Notes: a model not told the origin generated them from the sequence alone. 64,000 nucleotides of DNA from Macrobrachium rosenbergii (GCF_040412425.1 NC_089781.1:49158727-49222726); one strand, 5' to 3'; positions 9,999-21,879 are shown, numbered from the stretch's first letter. Numbers and translations are program-made.

Positions 9999-12290
9999 GA
10001 AGATTCAGGTAGGCGGGAGGCTTTACCTGTTTCGGAATCAGTGGACCTTCAGCCCGTGGGCCCACAGTATAGTCTCCAAGGGACTGGGTTGGAGTTGGGT
10101 CAAGGACCCACCACCTCGGGTCAGGTTCCATCAACCCCTTCACAAGCCCCCCGGGACTTCGCGAAGGAACTACTCCAAAAACGGGCCATAAAGAAAGTGA
10201 GGCACCTGAAATTCCAAGGCAGACTGTTCAGCATCCCCAAAAAAGGCTCCGCTCAACAAAGAGTAATCTTGGATCTGTCTCGTCTCAACCTTTACATACA
10301 ATGCGACAAATTTCGCATGCTTACAATCTCTCAGGTACGGACTCTACTTCCTCGTGGAGCTGTCACCACGTCTATAGATCTTTCAGACGCATACATCATG
10401 TTTCATTTATGACATAATTAAGAAAATACAGTCTCTTAGTAAATCTAGGACTGATTCATATACTGTATATCTCTATTGCACATGAAAGGAATGCTATTGC
10501 GAAATCTCAGTGCTATCAAACCAGACGCAAACGTCATCGATAAGTACCTGTGTAGTGTCTTAAAGACAGTGCGTCATCATACATTAGCATGCGTTTGCAT
10601 AGGCTCAGCGTTCTCTTTTTGATCAGAGCTGGAGGCAAGAGTCACGTAGCATTTAGGAAGTCCTTGGAAACGAGGTCATATGTTTGTTCGTGTGTGCGAA
10701 TCTTAGTCTTGCTATGTAAAAGTGTGAAAGCTTAGATATTAGATTGACATGGGAGATCATCCTGTGCAGACCAATTGTATTCTTTTTGTATAGTCTTTTG
10801 TACTAAATACAAGAAAAACCACTATGGAGTTTGTCTGAAATCCTGCAGAATATTGGTCTGATCTTCCAAAAACAGTCTTATTCTACAGCCATGGAGAAAG
10901 TGAAGATGTCACAAACCAAACTCTGACTGAGTTCCAAACACAGTCCTTATAACCAAACACAGAGGGAATTTCTGATGAAATACCCCCATAACACATACTA
11001 TCACGTCCCGATTGCGAGAAACTTCTCTCCTTACCTAGGATTCAGGCTGGGAAGGCAAGCTTATGCATTCAGAGTCATGCCATTCGGGCTCAACATAGCG
11101 CCCCGAATATTCACCAAGCTGGCAGAGACAGTAGTACAGCAGTTACGGTCCCGGGGGATCATGCTAGCCGCATACCTAGACGACTGGATAATCTGGGCAT
11201 CCACCGTCGGGGAATGCCGGAGAGCTACAGCCATAGTGATCGAGTTTCTGGAGTCCCTAGGCTTTCAGATAAACAGGGAGAAATCCCGTCTAACTCCGGA
11301 GGCTTGGTGTCAGTGGCTAGGTATCCAGTGGGACCTAGACTCACACGGACTGTCTCTTCCGCCAGCCAAAAGGAGAGAGATAGCCAAGGCTACCAGGCAG
11401 TTCCTCAAGTGCAGGAAAGCTTCTCGCAGGACTCAGGAGAGGATCCTGGGCTCTCTTCAGTTCGCATCTGTCACAGATCTGCTGCTGAAGGCGAAACTGA
11501 AAGACATAAACAGAGTGTGGCGGAGACGAGCCAATATCAAACTCAGGGACAAGGTGTCTCTGGTCCCTCCAGTTTTGAGAAAAAGACTCCGGCCGTGGTC
11601 AGCAGTCAAGGGTCTGTCAAAATCGGTGCCCCTTCAATTTCCTCCTCCATCACTAGTAATTCACACAGACGCTTCATTAAGCGGCTGGGGAGGATATTCT
11701 CAAGACAAAAAAGTACAAGGAACATGGTCCACAATGTTCCGCCAGTTCCATATCAACATCCTGGAAGCAATGGCAGTGTTTCTGACTCTGAAAAATATTC
11801 GCCCTTCCAAACAGATCCATATCAGGCTGGTTTTGGACAGTGCAGTGGTGGTACACTGTATAAATAGGGGAGGCTCCAAGTCGAGTCAAATCAATCAAGT
11901 GTTGATAGCCATCTTCTCTCTGGCGGAAAAGCACAAATGGCACCTATCAGCCACTCATCTTGCAGGGGTCCGAATGTCATTATGACTCTCTGTCAGGTCA
12001 ACTCCGCTGGAGTCGGAGTGGTCTCTGGACAGAGCCTCGCTCGATTGGATTTGCCTTCAGGTTCCAGGTCTCCAAGTAGACTTGTTTGCCACGGAGAACA
12101 ACCACAAACTTCCTTGTTATGTGGCCCCAACCTGGACCCTCAAGCTCATGCCACAGATGCAATGACATTAGACTGGAACAAGTGGCAGAGGATCTACCTG
12201 TTCCTCCCGGTAAACCTGCTGCTGAAAGTGCTGCACAAACAAACTCAAGGTCTTTCAAGGGGCAGGTGGCTCTGGTAGCCTCCCAAATTG
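9850..12290 (+). pseudogene. DIRS-B RT-RNase H-methyltransferase-like gene, interrupted
   Basis: The RT frame opens inside the gag tail in the +1 frame (VGGRLYLFRNQWTFSPW). It shifts near 10150 and is split at 10394 by a 599-bp insert. From 10994 the core continues for ~330 residues: LGFRLGRQAYAFRVMPFGLN, YLDDWIIWAS (RT catalytic), HTDASLSGWGGYS, the INILEA glutamate and LVLDSAVVVHC (RNase H acidic residues). Near 11975 a small deletion shifts the frame. Beyond it DLFATENNHKLPCYV and FPP-like motifs match the domain following RNase H in DIRS elements, usually described as Dam-methyltransferase-like; that assignment is from memory of the family. A second frame (11214-11867) overlapping RT/RH is the upstream part of the YR frame. 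Confidence 0.82.
10395..10993. mobile_element. Putative solo LTR inserted in DIRS-B RT
   Basis: A 599-bp insert interrupts the RT codons that read SDAYYHV in other copies. It is flanked by the 5-bp direct repeat CATAC (10390-10394 and 10994-10998). Apart from a few bases at the left edge it begins TGTTTC (10399) and ends ATAACA (10993), the TG...CA of an LTR. It has no open frame. The right end resembles that of the Ty3/gypsy LTR at 48309, which ends GCATAACA. Strand is not assigned. It could instead be a short non-autonomous element. Confidence 0.55.
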
Positions 12291-12423
12291 GCATCTGTTA
12301 GAGCAGCTGGTATCCTCTTCTGCTGGAGCTGAAATTCAAGTGTCATCTGTTACCCAGACCCAAACTGACACAAAGTAGTAAAACAATAACAATGCAGTTT
12401 ACATCGGACTGTGTCAGCTTTTT

Positions 12424-13428
12424 GACCTTTTCAAGAATTCTGAATGCCCTGGCTTTGTGGACTTTATGAAATTCGCCGCTCAGAGAGGGGCGGATATAGA
12501 CCCAGTTAACACTCTGTTCTTGGAATCAGATAAAAGAGAATCTACTCAGGCAGTACGATTCAGCAGTTAAAAACTGGCATCTTTCCTTAAACATTCTGAA
12601 GCTCAGGTTATGACCGCGAATTTGGCAATCTCTTTCTTTAGGTCATTGTTTGAAAAAGGTCTAGCTGCAGCTACAATTACCACAGCTAAGTCAGCCTTGA
12701 AGAAAGTGTTTTTGCATGGCTTCAACATTGACCTAACAGACTCATACTTTTCATCAATCCCAAAGGCATGTGCTCGTCTGAGACCAGCAACCCGTCCTCA
12801 CACGGTTTCTTGGTTTCTTAACGATGTTTTGAAACTAGCATCAGAAACTGATAATGATAACTTTTCATATTTGAGTCTGTTAAGGAAGACGTTGTTCCTA
12901 ATTAGCTTAGCTTCAGGTGCTAGGATATCGGAACTGTCCGCTCTCTCTAGAGGTGTTAATCATGTAGATTTCCTCCCGTCAGGAGAAGTTCTTCTTTCCC
13001 CAGACCAAAGTTTCCTAGCAAAGAATGAAGACCCTCAGGATAGGTGGTCTCCTTGGAAGGTTGTTCCTCTTCCACAGGATCCATCCTTGTGCCCAGTCAC
13101 TACACTGAGGGCTTACTTAAGGAGAACTTCTCAGGTTTTGTCTGGTCCTCTTTTTATCAGGGAAAAAGGTGGGACACTTTCCTTAAAAGCTATCAGACAA
13201 CAGATTTTATATTTCATTAAACAAGCTAACCCAGATTCAGTACCGAAGGTACATGATATCCGGGCAGTGGCAACCTCCACAAACTATTTCTACAATATGA
13301 ATTTTGATGACCTAAAAAAGTATACGGGTTGGAAATCTCCATCAGTGTTTAAGCGCCACTATCTTAAATCACTGGAAGCTCTGAAGTTCCCTACAGTGGC
13401 TGCAGGGAGTATTATCCCTCCCTCCTAA
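12424..13428 (+). CDS. DIRS-B tyrosine recombinase (YR), intact catalytic domain
   Basis: The frame from 12610 to 13428 gives 272 residues with the full catalytic set: Arg105 in SGARISEL, His215-x-x-Arg218 in VHDIRAV, Trp241 in GWKSP and the nucleophile Tyr251 in FKRHYLKS. The N-terminal core-binding part (12424-12609; ECPGFVDFMKFAAQ and following) is recognisable but has small frame-breaking deletions near 12545-12575. In DIRS elements this enzyme integrates the circular DNA intermediate without a target duplication. It is the best preserved YR in the window; copies C and D have lost the tyrosine region. Confidence 0.85.
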
Positions 13429-13430
13429 TT

Positions 13431-13833
13431 AGTCTTTCCCCCATTCCCCTCCCGCCTGCCTGCCTCATTTGCTTTCCCTGCCATCTTCTCCTGGGCCACG
13501 CATGCTTCACATCCTGGCCCTAGTTTATGTATATATAATTGTACCTGGTTTGTGGTGTTAGGTTTAAGTGGATTTGTAAATTTTCTTTGTGTTAGTCTTA
13601 AGTTTAAGTACTGTTAATTGTCTATGTTTTATGGTTACCTTAAGTTTTGATACTATCTGTTCAGAACCTTGTTTTGTCCACAAAGATTCTTAGTCTTAAG
13701 TTTAATGTTTAACTTATATTTCTCTGCTGCTGAGATAATTAAATTAGGCTTAAGTAATGGTGCCTTTATTTATCTCTACCTTTTATTTGTCACTTATAAT
13801 CTTTCACCTTGCTTGGTATGATTCTCTGATACA
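13431..13833 (+). other. DIRS-B 3' untranslated region
   Basis: About 400 bp of T-rich sequence between the YR stop and the ICR, with TTTAAGT-rich repeats (TTAAGTTTAAGTACTG and similar). No gene is seen. Confidence 0.5.
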
Positions 13834-13925
13834 ATTTCACCGGCTTGACACAGGTCCGAAGCTCAGAAAAGGGATTTTGACAAAGGAAAATCTATTTCTG
13901 AGGGAGGACCTGTGTCACCCGGTGA
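13834..13925 (+). repeat. DIRS-B internal complementary region (ICR)
   Basis: The first half (13834-13870, through CGAAGCTCAGAAAAG) is the reverse complement of the left end of B (5241-5278). The second half (13871-13925, GGATTTTGACAAAGGAAAA onward) is the reverse complement of the right end (14266-14320). Adjacent halves complementary to the two ends are what DIRS elements use to template circle closure. Confidence 0.88.
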
Positions 13926-13977
13926 CCCTCCCAGGTTATTCAATTTCCCCTAGTAGGCATACCAAGCTAGTTGTGTG

Positions 13978-14320
13978 GGTGCTAACCTGGAATGAGGGTA
14001 GGTGGCGCCAGGTCGTCAGGTACAGGCCGGGTGAGTTGCCGTTGGAACGGCTCTTCTCGCATCGGGGTTTTGACATCGGGACATTCTACAGAGTTAGGTC
14101 CTGTGGTAGTGAACATATTCACTCACCCTACTCTATACCGACACCTGTTACATAATAGGTGATCGCTCTGAGGGTAGTAACCTCAGCATTCCCGTTGGCT
14201 TTCTTTCTCTGGTATATTTAGCAATATTTATACCTAGAAATGTGTGCTCAAGGGACATTTCATCGGGTGACACAGGTCCTCCCTCAGAAATAGATTTTTC
14301 CTTTGTCAAAATCCCTTTTT
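13978..14320 (+). repeat. DIRS-B 3' inverted terminal repeat
   Basis: Reverse complement of the 5' ITR over about 300 bp, extended at its outer edge by AATAGATTTTTCCTTTGTCA and AAATCCC, which are represented in the ICR second half. LINE sequence follows immediately. Confidence 0.88.
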
Positions 14321-15150
14321 GCATGTTACAATGTGGAGAGTATGGCTTCGGTTTATTATTTAATAAGGATGATATTATGGGAAAATGATCACTTGAGTAG
14401 GAGTCATCACAAGTATTCCAGTCTAGTTTGCCAACTATATTTGTTGAACAAAGGATGACATCTATTGAGGAAAATGTTCCATGGGTTTTGGAACAATATG
14501 TATTTGCTTCATTGTCATTCGGACAACAGAGATTAGTGTATTAGTGTTCATTAAGTTTACTATTTTTTTTCATCTTTTTCTGGCATAATATTATTATAAT
14601 CCCATATCGGATTATGTGCATTGAAATCCTCTACAATTAATATGGGATTCTTAAAATTTTATCATTTTCTGTAATATGTTTAAATCATACTTTTTATTAG
14701 GCTGGTTGTATAAGTTAATAATATCACACATATTATTTTCTATTTTCACTGTTATTGCTGAAAGTCAGTGTAATCTACATCCACTTCAACGTATATCATT
14801 TTATTATGGACATATATTGCTGTTACTGAATTATTTTCATTTTCCTTTGATGTTGTGGCTAGTAGATATTTACCTATATTTGGAACAAGTTTTCCTACGT
14901 GTTGTATACATATCATCATTGGTTAGTATTCACTATAAGTCACTGAACTTCTCCTTGGTTCATATTCACTATAAGTCACTGGACTTCTCCTAAGCACATT
15001 CTCGTTAATAATACATTTATATTCCATTGAATTATATAACGACTGAATGGTGAAATATGAGAGTGGTCAAATTACTCTAAATGATTTAAGCTGATATTTT
15101 CTTAAATTTGTTTAGCTAATTTGTATTTTAGTAGGTCTTGATTCATTTTT
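14321..15150 (-). pseudogene. LINE ORF2 endonuclease domain, partial
   Basis: Reading down from about 15150, fragments in several frames match Jockey-clade endonucleases: a ...KIENNMCDIINLYNQP stretch (14770-14690), VEDFNAHNPIWDY (14647-14600, the GDFNAHN motif), SSIDVILCSTN (about 14490-14450) and LDWNTCDDSYSSDHFPI (about 14432-14383, the SDHxPI motif with catalytic histidine). Frameshifts and stops separate them. Homology runs right up to the DIRS-B boundary. Confidence 0.7.
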
Positions 15151-15458
15151 TTAAACTGTTACATGTGTACTATCTTGATTTAATTTTTCCATTTTGATTT
15201 TTTTCAGAATATTATCTAAAACATTGATATGTTTTTCTTTGTAATATTCTAAATGTTCAATACACATGCAACCTTCTTCATGAGATTTGATGTTTGTTTT
15301 TTCCTTATTCCTATACCTCATGAAATTTCTTATGGTGTTGGTTAGGCTTTCTTTAGTTATAGTTTTATTTTTGTGGCACATTGCTACAAAGCATTTACTA
15401 CAACCGCATGTATCGTGTTCATCAGTTTGTTGCTTTATGTTAATTTTTGTTGTGGCGC

Positions 15459-17041
15459 CTATAATTGGTGATGGGTGAATTTCTTTGCTTTCATTGTAGT
15501 TATATTTTGATTTTCCATTTCATCTGAAGTTTGTGATTCTGCTCCTAGAGGTATTATTGCTACTATGGGAGACAGCGGAATGTTTGATTTAGTGTTCTGT
15601 TTCTGAACTTTAGCTTTTGGTGAGATTGGTGGATAGTTTATCTTTTTACAGCTTTGTTTGGTGGAATTAGGTGGGGTCTTATCTAATTGCCTCTTCTGAG
15701 CTGTGTTATCTGTTTTATCACATTCTTGTGATTTTAATTCCTCTTCTTCTTTCTCTGTGTCAATATTCGTATCTATTTCTGGGAGGGAGATAAATCTGTT
15801 GTCAACTGTGATAATGTTATTGTTGTATGAAATCTCCATAGGAGACTTCTTTTGAGCATGTATTTTTTTTTAGTGGTATTTCTTTATTTCTATTGTCATT
15901 CACTTCAGTTCAGGTATTATTTGATTTTGAATTATCTGCATACCTAAATTTCTTAGCTGGGTCATTCAATCCTCTCACTTTTAGTTCTAACTTGGTTTCC
16001 CTGATCGACATTCCAGTTCGTTCTTGTAGTAATTTAAGTTTAGTATTGTAAATATAGAACACACGTTTTAGACTGGGCATGATGTTCTAGGCCACAATTT
16101 ATGCATTTTGGTTGGCCACAATCCCAGCATGTTTTATGTTCTTGCGAACTGCAATACGCACATCTGGGAAAATTTCTGCATTTCATGGCTGTATGGCCAT
16201 ATTTTCAACAGTTCTTGCATTGCATGGATTTGGGAACATAAGGTCTTAGTTACATATTTAATCCAAGTATTTTAATTTTCAAGGGCAAGGTCTGGCCACT
16301 GAGCTTTATTTTTGTTATTTTGATTGATTTATTTTTCTTTCCTGTTTGGGACCTCATATATTTCGCAGTCTTCAATGTTGTTGTGTCTTTACTGTAATGA
16401 ATCTAAAAACAATGATTTGTTTTGTATTTCTTCTTCTAGATTTGGCAATATTACTTGTGCCTTGTACACTATTTATGGCATCATGCCTTGTAACATTTAT
16501 ATTTATGTTCTCTATATTTTTAATGTTTTGATAATTTTCTGACTGGATTCTGGTTGTTGTTTCAACCAACCATTCCCTTTTTTTAATGTCTTTCATGCTC
16601 ATCTCTTGTGATGGGCATTGGTTCAACAAGTAATTTTCCAATTTTAATACCACTATACCTTGGTCAGCTTGTAAATTAAAAAACCTTGACCAGTTTGATT
16701 CTCTTAAGAAGGAATCAAAGTGAACCAAGGTTGAGTCTGGTCTATATTTTCTTTTGTTTATTCTTTGAGGCTCCAAAGGGCCCATAGTTGAAAAGTTTGA
16801 ACTATTTTTTGTTCCTTTTTTGATGGGGACACAGGTACAGAAACATCTGGCTCAAAGGAGAATGGTTCCATTGTAACAATGCCAGGTCCCTTTTTTTTAC
16901 AGGGATATCCTTTTTCTCACATGGGTCATCAACATTTGGGGAATTTTCAATCTCCAAGGTGGGTGCAGAGGTCGTCATCTGTGCCAAAACAGTATCATCT
17001 GAGGGCCCAGGGGTACTCGAATCTTTATTCTTACTATTCAT
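15459..17041 (-). pseudogene. LINE ORF1 (gag-like) with zinc knuckles, decayed
   Basis: Open pieces at 17041-16802 (MNSKNKDSSTPGPSDDTVLA start), 16785-16372 and 15839-15459 lie in order on the minus strand. Between them, 16240-16070 encodes CKNC..YGHTAMKC, RCAYCSSQEHKT and CWDCGQPKCINCGLEHHA-type knuckles with one stop. This arrangement is typical of the ORF1 nucleic-acid-binding protein of Jockey/I-type LINEs. The lysine- and glutamine-rich C-terminal piece has no recognisable domain. Several stops and frameshifts make it a pseudogene. Confidence 0.65.
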
Positions 17042-17486
17042 AAAGACTGAATAAAAAAAACCCTGAAAACTTTAAAAAGATATCATTAGCCTTTCATGGA
17101 GTTTATTCTTCCACTAATGGCACAAGTGAGAACCGACTCTCAAATGTCTGGCCCCCCACCCTACCCGACAGGGGATGGCACAATATGATTAGAGTGGCCC
17201 AAGCGTAAGCCAAACCTGCTTGCTAGGACCGAGAGTATTACAAGAATACAATCATCCCCACCCTAATTGTATTATGGGCAAACCGGATAGAACGCCAAGA
17301 GTCCTATCCCCAGAGCCAGACTCCCCTGGAATCCATGGTCCAGCCCTGCAGAATAGTTCTGCCCTTGAAATATCAACCTGATATCTCTCAGGTCCGAACA
17401 TTATCAAGTATTTGATGATCCTACCATGGTTTCCACTATTTAGCTTCGGATATAAACCCAATCGGAGCTATGATATCTTTTCCTAT
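17042..17486 (-). other. Probable LINE 5' untranslated region
   Basis: GC-richer stretch immediately upstream of the ORF1 start, with no open frame resembling a protein. Assigned to the LINE by position. The left boundary of the neighbouring TTAA-ended sequence is at 17487. Confidence 0.35.
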
Positions 17487-18285
17487 TTAACCCTCTCGCG
17501 CTTACGGGGTTCCTATAGCGCTACCCAGTACGTGACTTATGCTGTGGAGGGAAAAGGGGGCTCGCGTGAAGTTTCTTTGTAAAAATCGATACGTCCAAAC
17601 TATAATTGATATACGTTTCTGGTTTGTTTTATGATGTTGGCAAATGATTGAATTTTTTCCTAAAGCAATCAGAAAATCTTTGCAAGGCTTAGAAATAATA
17701 AAATAGACGTGATGAATGTGAAATTTTTAAGGAAAATCGTAGATATTTTTTTGAAATAATTATGAAAATATAATAATTAGGTTTGGGGACTTTATTTTAT
17801 ATGTAAACTGTGTGGAAATGTTTGAACTTTTATGTGGAAGATATCATTTTGCTATAAATGTGTTTGCTAATTCACTGTTACCAATTAAAAAATGCTAATT
17901 TTTTACAGAGTGCAATTTTCAGATTTTCCAACCTACTGTACTTATGTTGACATTTCGTATTGTACCTAAGTAAGGAATAAAGATAAAAAAAAAAAAAAAG
18001 GTGGCATTAGAAAGCTGAATAAATTTCCTATAAAACTGAGCAATTGTCGTTAGATTACGGACACTCTTTCTTTTTATTAAGAAAATATACGGCAACGATC
18101 ATTACACAGAAGCATTGATATTTTTACATTCAGCACGATAAAGTACAAAGAATGGCCGTCTGAATGATATATAATACATGCACATTTAAGTTATTTACAG
18201 ATGTAGAAACAGGCTTACAAAAAATTATCTACGCATGCACAAATTCTGGCCAAACTACGGCGTTCAACGTGTATATATATAACAA
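17487..18285. mobile_element. Left part of a possible TTAACCCTCT-ended element
   Basis: Starts TTAACCCTCTCGCG and is AT-rich with no gene. A 125-bp stretch (17911-18037) recurs at 40630-40742 in the same orientation on the other side of DIRS-E. The far side ends AGAGGGTTAA at 40812-40821. The two flanks could be halves of one TTAA-target element into which E inserted. Only about 10 bp of terminal repeat supports this. Confidence 0.35.
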
Positions 18286-18602
18286 GTTTTGATGTAGGAA
18301 AAACCTATTTTTGGTAGTCACTGTTTTGTCCTCAAGGAGTTACCTTCCATGGTCTACCAGAGCCCCATGGTGACCAAACTAATATCAAAGAATTCTCTTC
18401 TAATTGGTCTTTTAGTCAGGTATTGTGTCGTAATGATTAACATTATAACACATGATGGAGTATATAATGGACTCAAAGATAAGAGGGCACTTTCCCTTCT
18501 TCAGCGAAGCTGAACCAAGTTTTTCCAGCATCAAATGAACCTGCAAGAAAGAGATGTGACTATTGCGCATGCGCATCTGCCCTCTTGTTTACAACCGGGC
18601 CG
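18286..18602 (-). repeat. DIRS-E 3' ITR, outer part
   Basis: Matches 40108-40433 in inverted orientation: AAGGAGTTACCTTC, GTCTACCAGAG, ATCAAAGAATTCTCTTCTA, AACACATGATGGAGTATATA and CTCTTGTTTACAACCGGG. It is interrupted at 18603 by a TTAA element and resumes at 21245. The outer AAAACCTATTTTTGGTAGTC is represented in the ICR. Confidence 0.8.
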
Positions 18603-21244
18603 TTAACCCTTAAATGCCGGCTGGACGTATCATACGTCAACTAAAATTGTCTGTAGGGTGCCGAGTGGACGTACGGTACGTCGACTACAAAAAGTTTTTT
18701 TAAATATTCACGGAAAAATAGTTATAGGCCTAGTTTGCGAAAGATTTTAAATCACGCATCTTGAGGGATTCTGGGAGTTCACGGATCACACTGTTGTTTT
18801 GTTTACAAGCATTAGTCAGCCACGCATGCGTGAATTTCTTTCTTCTCGCACTACAGAGCATCAGCGACGCATCTCAGAAATTCTTTCTTCACTTTGTCGT
18901 AATTTTTGCACAGTTTTATATTAGCCGCTACATAAAGCTTTATATATGAAAATGTGTGCAATTTCATGTAGAATACAACAAAAAACAACCCATGGTTGTA
19001 GCTTTTATAAGTTTTGAAATATTTTCATATAAATCACAATAAGTGCCAAAACTTCAACCTTCGGTAAACTTTGACTCGACTGAAATGGTCGAAAAACGCA
19101 ATTGTAAGCTAAAACTCTTATTTGCTAGTAATATTCAATCATTTACCTTCATTTTGCAACCAATTGGAAGTCTCTAGCATAATATTTTGATTTATAGTGA
19201 ATTTTTGAAAATAAACTTTTTCCTTACCTCCCCGCGGTAACTCGGCCGAAAATCTCAGAAATTCTTTCGTCACTTTGTCGTAATTTTTGCACCGTTTTAT
19301 ATTAGCCGTTACATAAAATTTTATATATGAAAATGTGCGCAATTTCATGTAAAATACAACAAAAAACCCATGGTTGTAGCTTTTATCAGTTTTGAAATAT
19401 TTTCATATAAATCACGATAAGTGCCAAAATTTCAACCTTAGGTCAAATTTGACGATTTATGTTGAATTTTTGAAAAAAACTTTTTCCTTACATCTGCGCG
19501 CAGTAACTCAGCCGAAAATCTCAGAAATTCTTTCGTCACTTTGTCGTAATGTTTGCACCATTTTATATTAGCCGTTACATAAAGTTTTATATATGGAAAT
19601 GTGCGCAATTTCATGTAAAATACGACACCAAACAACCCATGGTTGTAGCTTTTATCAGTTTGGAAACATTTTCATATAAATCACGATAAGTGCCAAAATT
19701 TCAACCTTCGGTCAACTTTGACTCGACCGAAATGGTCGAAAAACGCAATTGTAAACTAAAACTCTTACATTCTAGTAATATTCAATAATTTACCTTCATT
19801 TTGCAACAAATTGGAAGTCTCTAGCACAATATTTTGATTTATGGTGAATTTTTGAAAAAACTTTTTCCTTACGTCCACGTGGTAACTCGGCCAAAAATCT
19901 CAGAAATTCTTTCGTCACTTTGTCGTAATGTTTGCACCGTTTTATATTAACTGTTGCATAAAGTGTTATATATGAAAATGTGCACAATTTCATGTAAACT
20001 ACAACAAAAAATAACTCATGGTTGTAGCTTTTATCAGATTTGAACTATAAATCATGATTGCATAAAACCTTCGGTCGTTTGACTTATATATGAAAATGCA
20101 ATTGTAAGCAAAACTTTACATTCTAGTAAACTAATCATTTACCTTCATTTTGCAACAAAAAATAACTCATGGTTGTAGCTTTTTATCAGATTTGAAAAAT
20201 TAACTCATCATTTATCAATTTGAAAAATTTTCATAAATCATGATAAGTGCCAAAATTTCAACCTTCGGTCAACTTTGACTCGACCGAATTGTCGAAAAAT
20301 GCAATTGTAAGCTAAAACTCTTACATTCTAGTAACACTCAATCATTTACCTTCATTTTGCAACAAACAGGAGGTCTCTAGCACAATATTTCGATTTATGG
20401 TTAATTTTTGAAAAAACTTTTTCCTTACGTCTGCGCGCGGTAACTCGGCTGAAAATCTCAGAATTTCTTTAGTCACCTTGTCGTAATTTTCGCACTGTTT
20501 TATATTATGCCTTACATAAAGTGTTATACATGAAAATGTGCGCAATATCATGTAGAATACAACAAAAAATAACTCATGGTTGTAGCTTTTATCAGTTTTG
20601 AAATATTTTCATATAAATCACGATAAATAGAAAAAAATTCGACCTTCGGTCAACTTTAACTCTACCGAAATGGTCGAAAACTGCAATTGTAAGCTAAAAC
20701 ACTTACAGTCTAGTAATATTCAATCAATTACCTTCATTTTGCAACAAATGGGAAGTCTCTAGCACAATATTTCGATTTATGGTGAATTTTAGAAAAAAAC
20801 TTTTTACGTCCGCGTATTACGAATTCATGCATCATTTTGTAATAATATTTTCTCTGTGTTGCTTTGATCGTTTTACAATTTGTTACCTACCAAAATCATC
20901 GCAATTTAGTGTACAATACAATGAAAAAAAAATAACTCATTAGCTCTAAACGTTTTGCTCACAGAGCGGTTTGTAAACAATTATATATGAAAATTTTTTT
21001 CGCGGTCATATATTCCAATATTTATATATATATATGATAATGATATTTTTTTCATTTCTGATGGTTGCATACTAAACTTCAGGCAATGACAAAAAAAGGA
21101 GCCAAAATGAACTCTTAATCTTAAAAACTAAGCGTGCTGTGATCTTTTTAAAAAAACTTTTTTTCCGCTTCGGCACTAACTCCCGAACACCGCCGGCATA
21201 CGACAGACGCTTTTGTAAATAGAGGCTCGGCGTTTAAGGGTTAA
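18603..21244 (+). mobile_element. TTAA-flanked non-autonomous element 1 (piggyBac-like ends)
   Basis: Flanked by TTAA (18603-18606 and 21241-21244), with terminal repeats CCCTTAAATGCCG and CGGCGTTTAAGGG. TTAA targets and CCC-starting ends are typical of the piggyBac superfamily. No transposase is present. One end carries GGACGTATCATACGTC and GGACGTACGGTACGTC palindromes. The interior is five to six imperfect copies of a ~380-bp unit with recurrent words (TTCAACCTTCGGTCAACTTT, GGAAGTCTCTAGCACAATAT, GAAAATCTCAGAAATTC). The undisturbed target is seen at 40108-40165. Open frames of 60-70 codons inside are copies of the repeat, not genes. Confidence 0.8.
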
Positions 21245-21337
21245 AAGACCAAGGAGCCATTACTCTCTGTTAGTTAATGCAGGTTGATCCCTTGCCCAAA
21301 TCCCATGCCTTTTCGTCAGGGAAGTGGGAGGGTTTTG
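21245..21337 (-). repeat. DIRS-E 3' ITR, inner part
   Basis: Continues the 3' ITR after the TTAA insert: AAGACCAAGGAGCCATTACT matches, in reverse complement, AGTAATGGCTCCTTGGTCTT at 40114-40133. Confidence 0.7.
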
Positions 21338-21425
21338 AGGACTCAAGAGTGACTACCAAAAATAGGTTTTTCCTATGTCAAAACCTGTTTTTTTATAGCG
21401 TAGTCGCTGTCTTGTCCTCAAGGAG
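21338..21425 (-). repeat. DIRS-E internal complementary region (ICR)
   Basis: The plus-strand half GAGTGACTACCAAAAATAGG plus TTTTTCCTATGTCAAAACC is the complement of the E 3' end at 18286. The other half, TATAGCGTAGTCGCTGTCTT plus GTCCTCAAGGAG, is the complement of the E 5' end at 40433. Its GTTTTGACATAGGAAAAACC resembles GATTTTGACAAAGGAAAAAT in the ICR of family A-D, so the two families share ancestry in their ends. Confidence 0.82.
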
Positions 21426-21879
21426 CTTTACAAAGAAATTGACAGGTGACGAAAAAGGCTTGCTTTTTAATCCCAACACCCCAAAGGAAATAACATTTCC
21501 GGTCCAAGGTCAAACCACAGATTTCAAGTCCCATTCTTTATTCCAAATACTCTTCAGGTTTTGATACCAAGGAACAAGAAACTATACATGAACTTACGTT
21601 TAGGATGTTGTTCTACAGTGGCTTACCTAAGCATGCTGGGTTTTGTTGTAGTACTGTCACCCATCTCTCAGCGATAGTTAGCATACCATCAATATGACCC
21701 CTGGTTTTCTGCCGCAGCACCCACGGGTTAAGACTAACTATGCCACCTACTGATACACAGTGTGGTCGAATTTGTTCAAACTTGTGGCAATGATTTAACT
21801 AATGACCACCCTGTACATTTGGAGACTTCTTCAAAAGAGACATTTCTGAAGAAGGCCAAAGGTTTCCCTTTTTAATGAG
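21426..21879 (-). other. DIRS-E 3' region, nothing recognisable
   Basis: Between the ICR and the recombinase remnant. It corresponds by position to the YR C-terminus and 3' UTR, but no motif survives that I can identify. Confidence 0.35.

Larger units (their letters stand above)
5241..14320 (+). mobile_element. DIRS-like retrotransposon B, full length, with a solo-LTR insert
   Basis: Complete DIRS-like element of about 9.1 kb including a ~0.6-kb insert. It runs from the 5' ITR (5241-5554) through the leader, gag exons, RT/RNase H/methyltransferase-like region, YR gene and ICR (13834-13925) to the 3' ITR (13978-14320). The first half of the ICR is the reverse complement of the left end, and the second half is the reverse complement of the right end. 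This is the hallmark of DIRS elements, which replicate through a circle and integrate with a tyrosine recombinase. Gag and RT are broken by frameshifts, so the copy is not autonomous as it stands. Its right end cuts into a LINE endonuclease region at 14321. Confidence 0.9.
14321..17486 (-). mobile_element. Jockey-type LINE, 5' part, truncated by DIRS-B
   Basis: Minus-strand non-LTR retrotransposon fragment. From the right: a 5' UTR-like stretch (17042-17486), a decayed ORF1 with zinc knuckles, then ORF2 beginning with an apurinic-type endonuclease and cut off at 14320 by the right end of DIRS-B. No RT is present in the window. The missing remainder would lie left of DIRS-A if A and B entered as one block. 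Confidence 0.75.
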
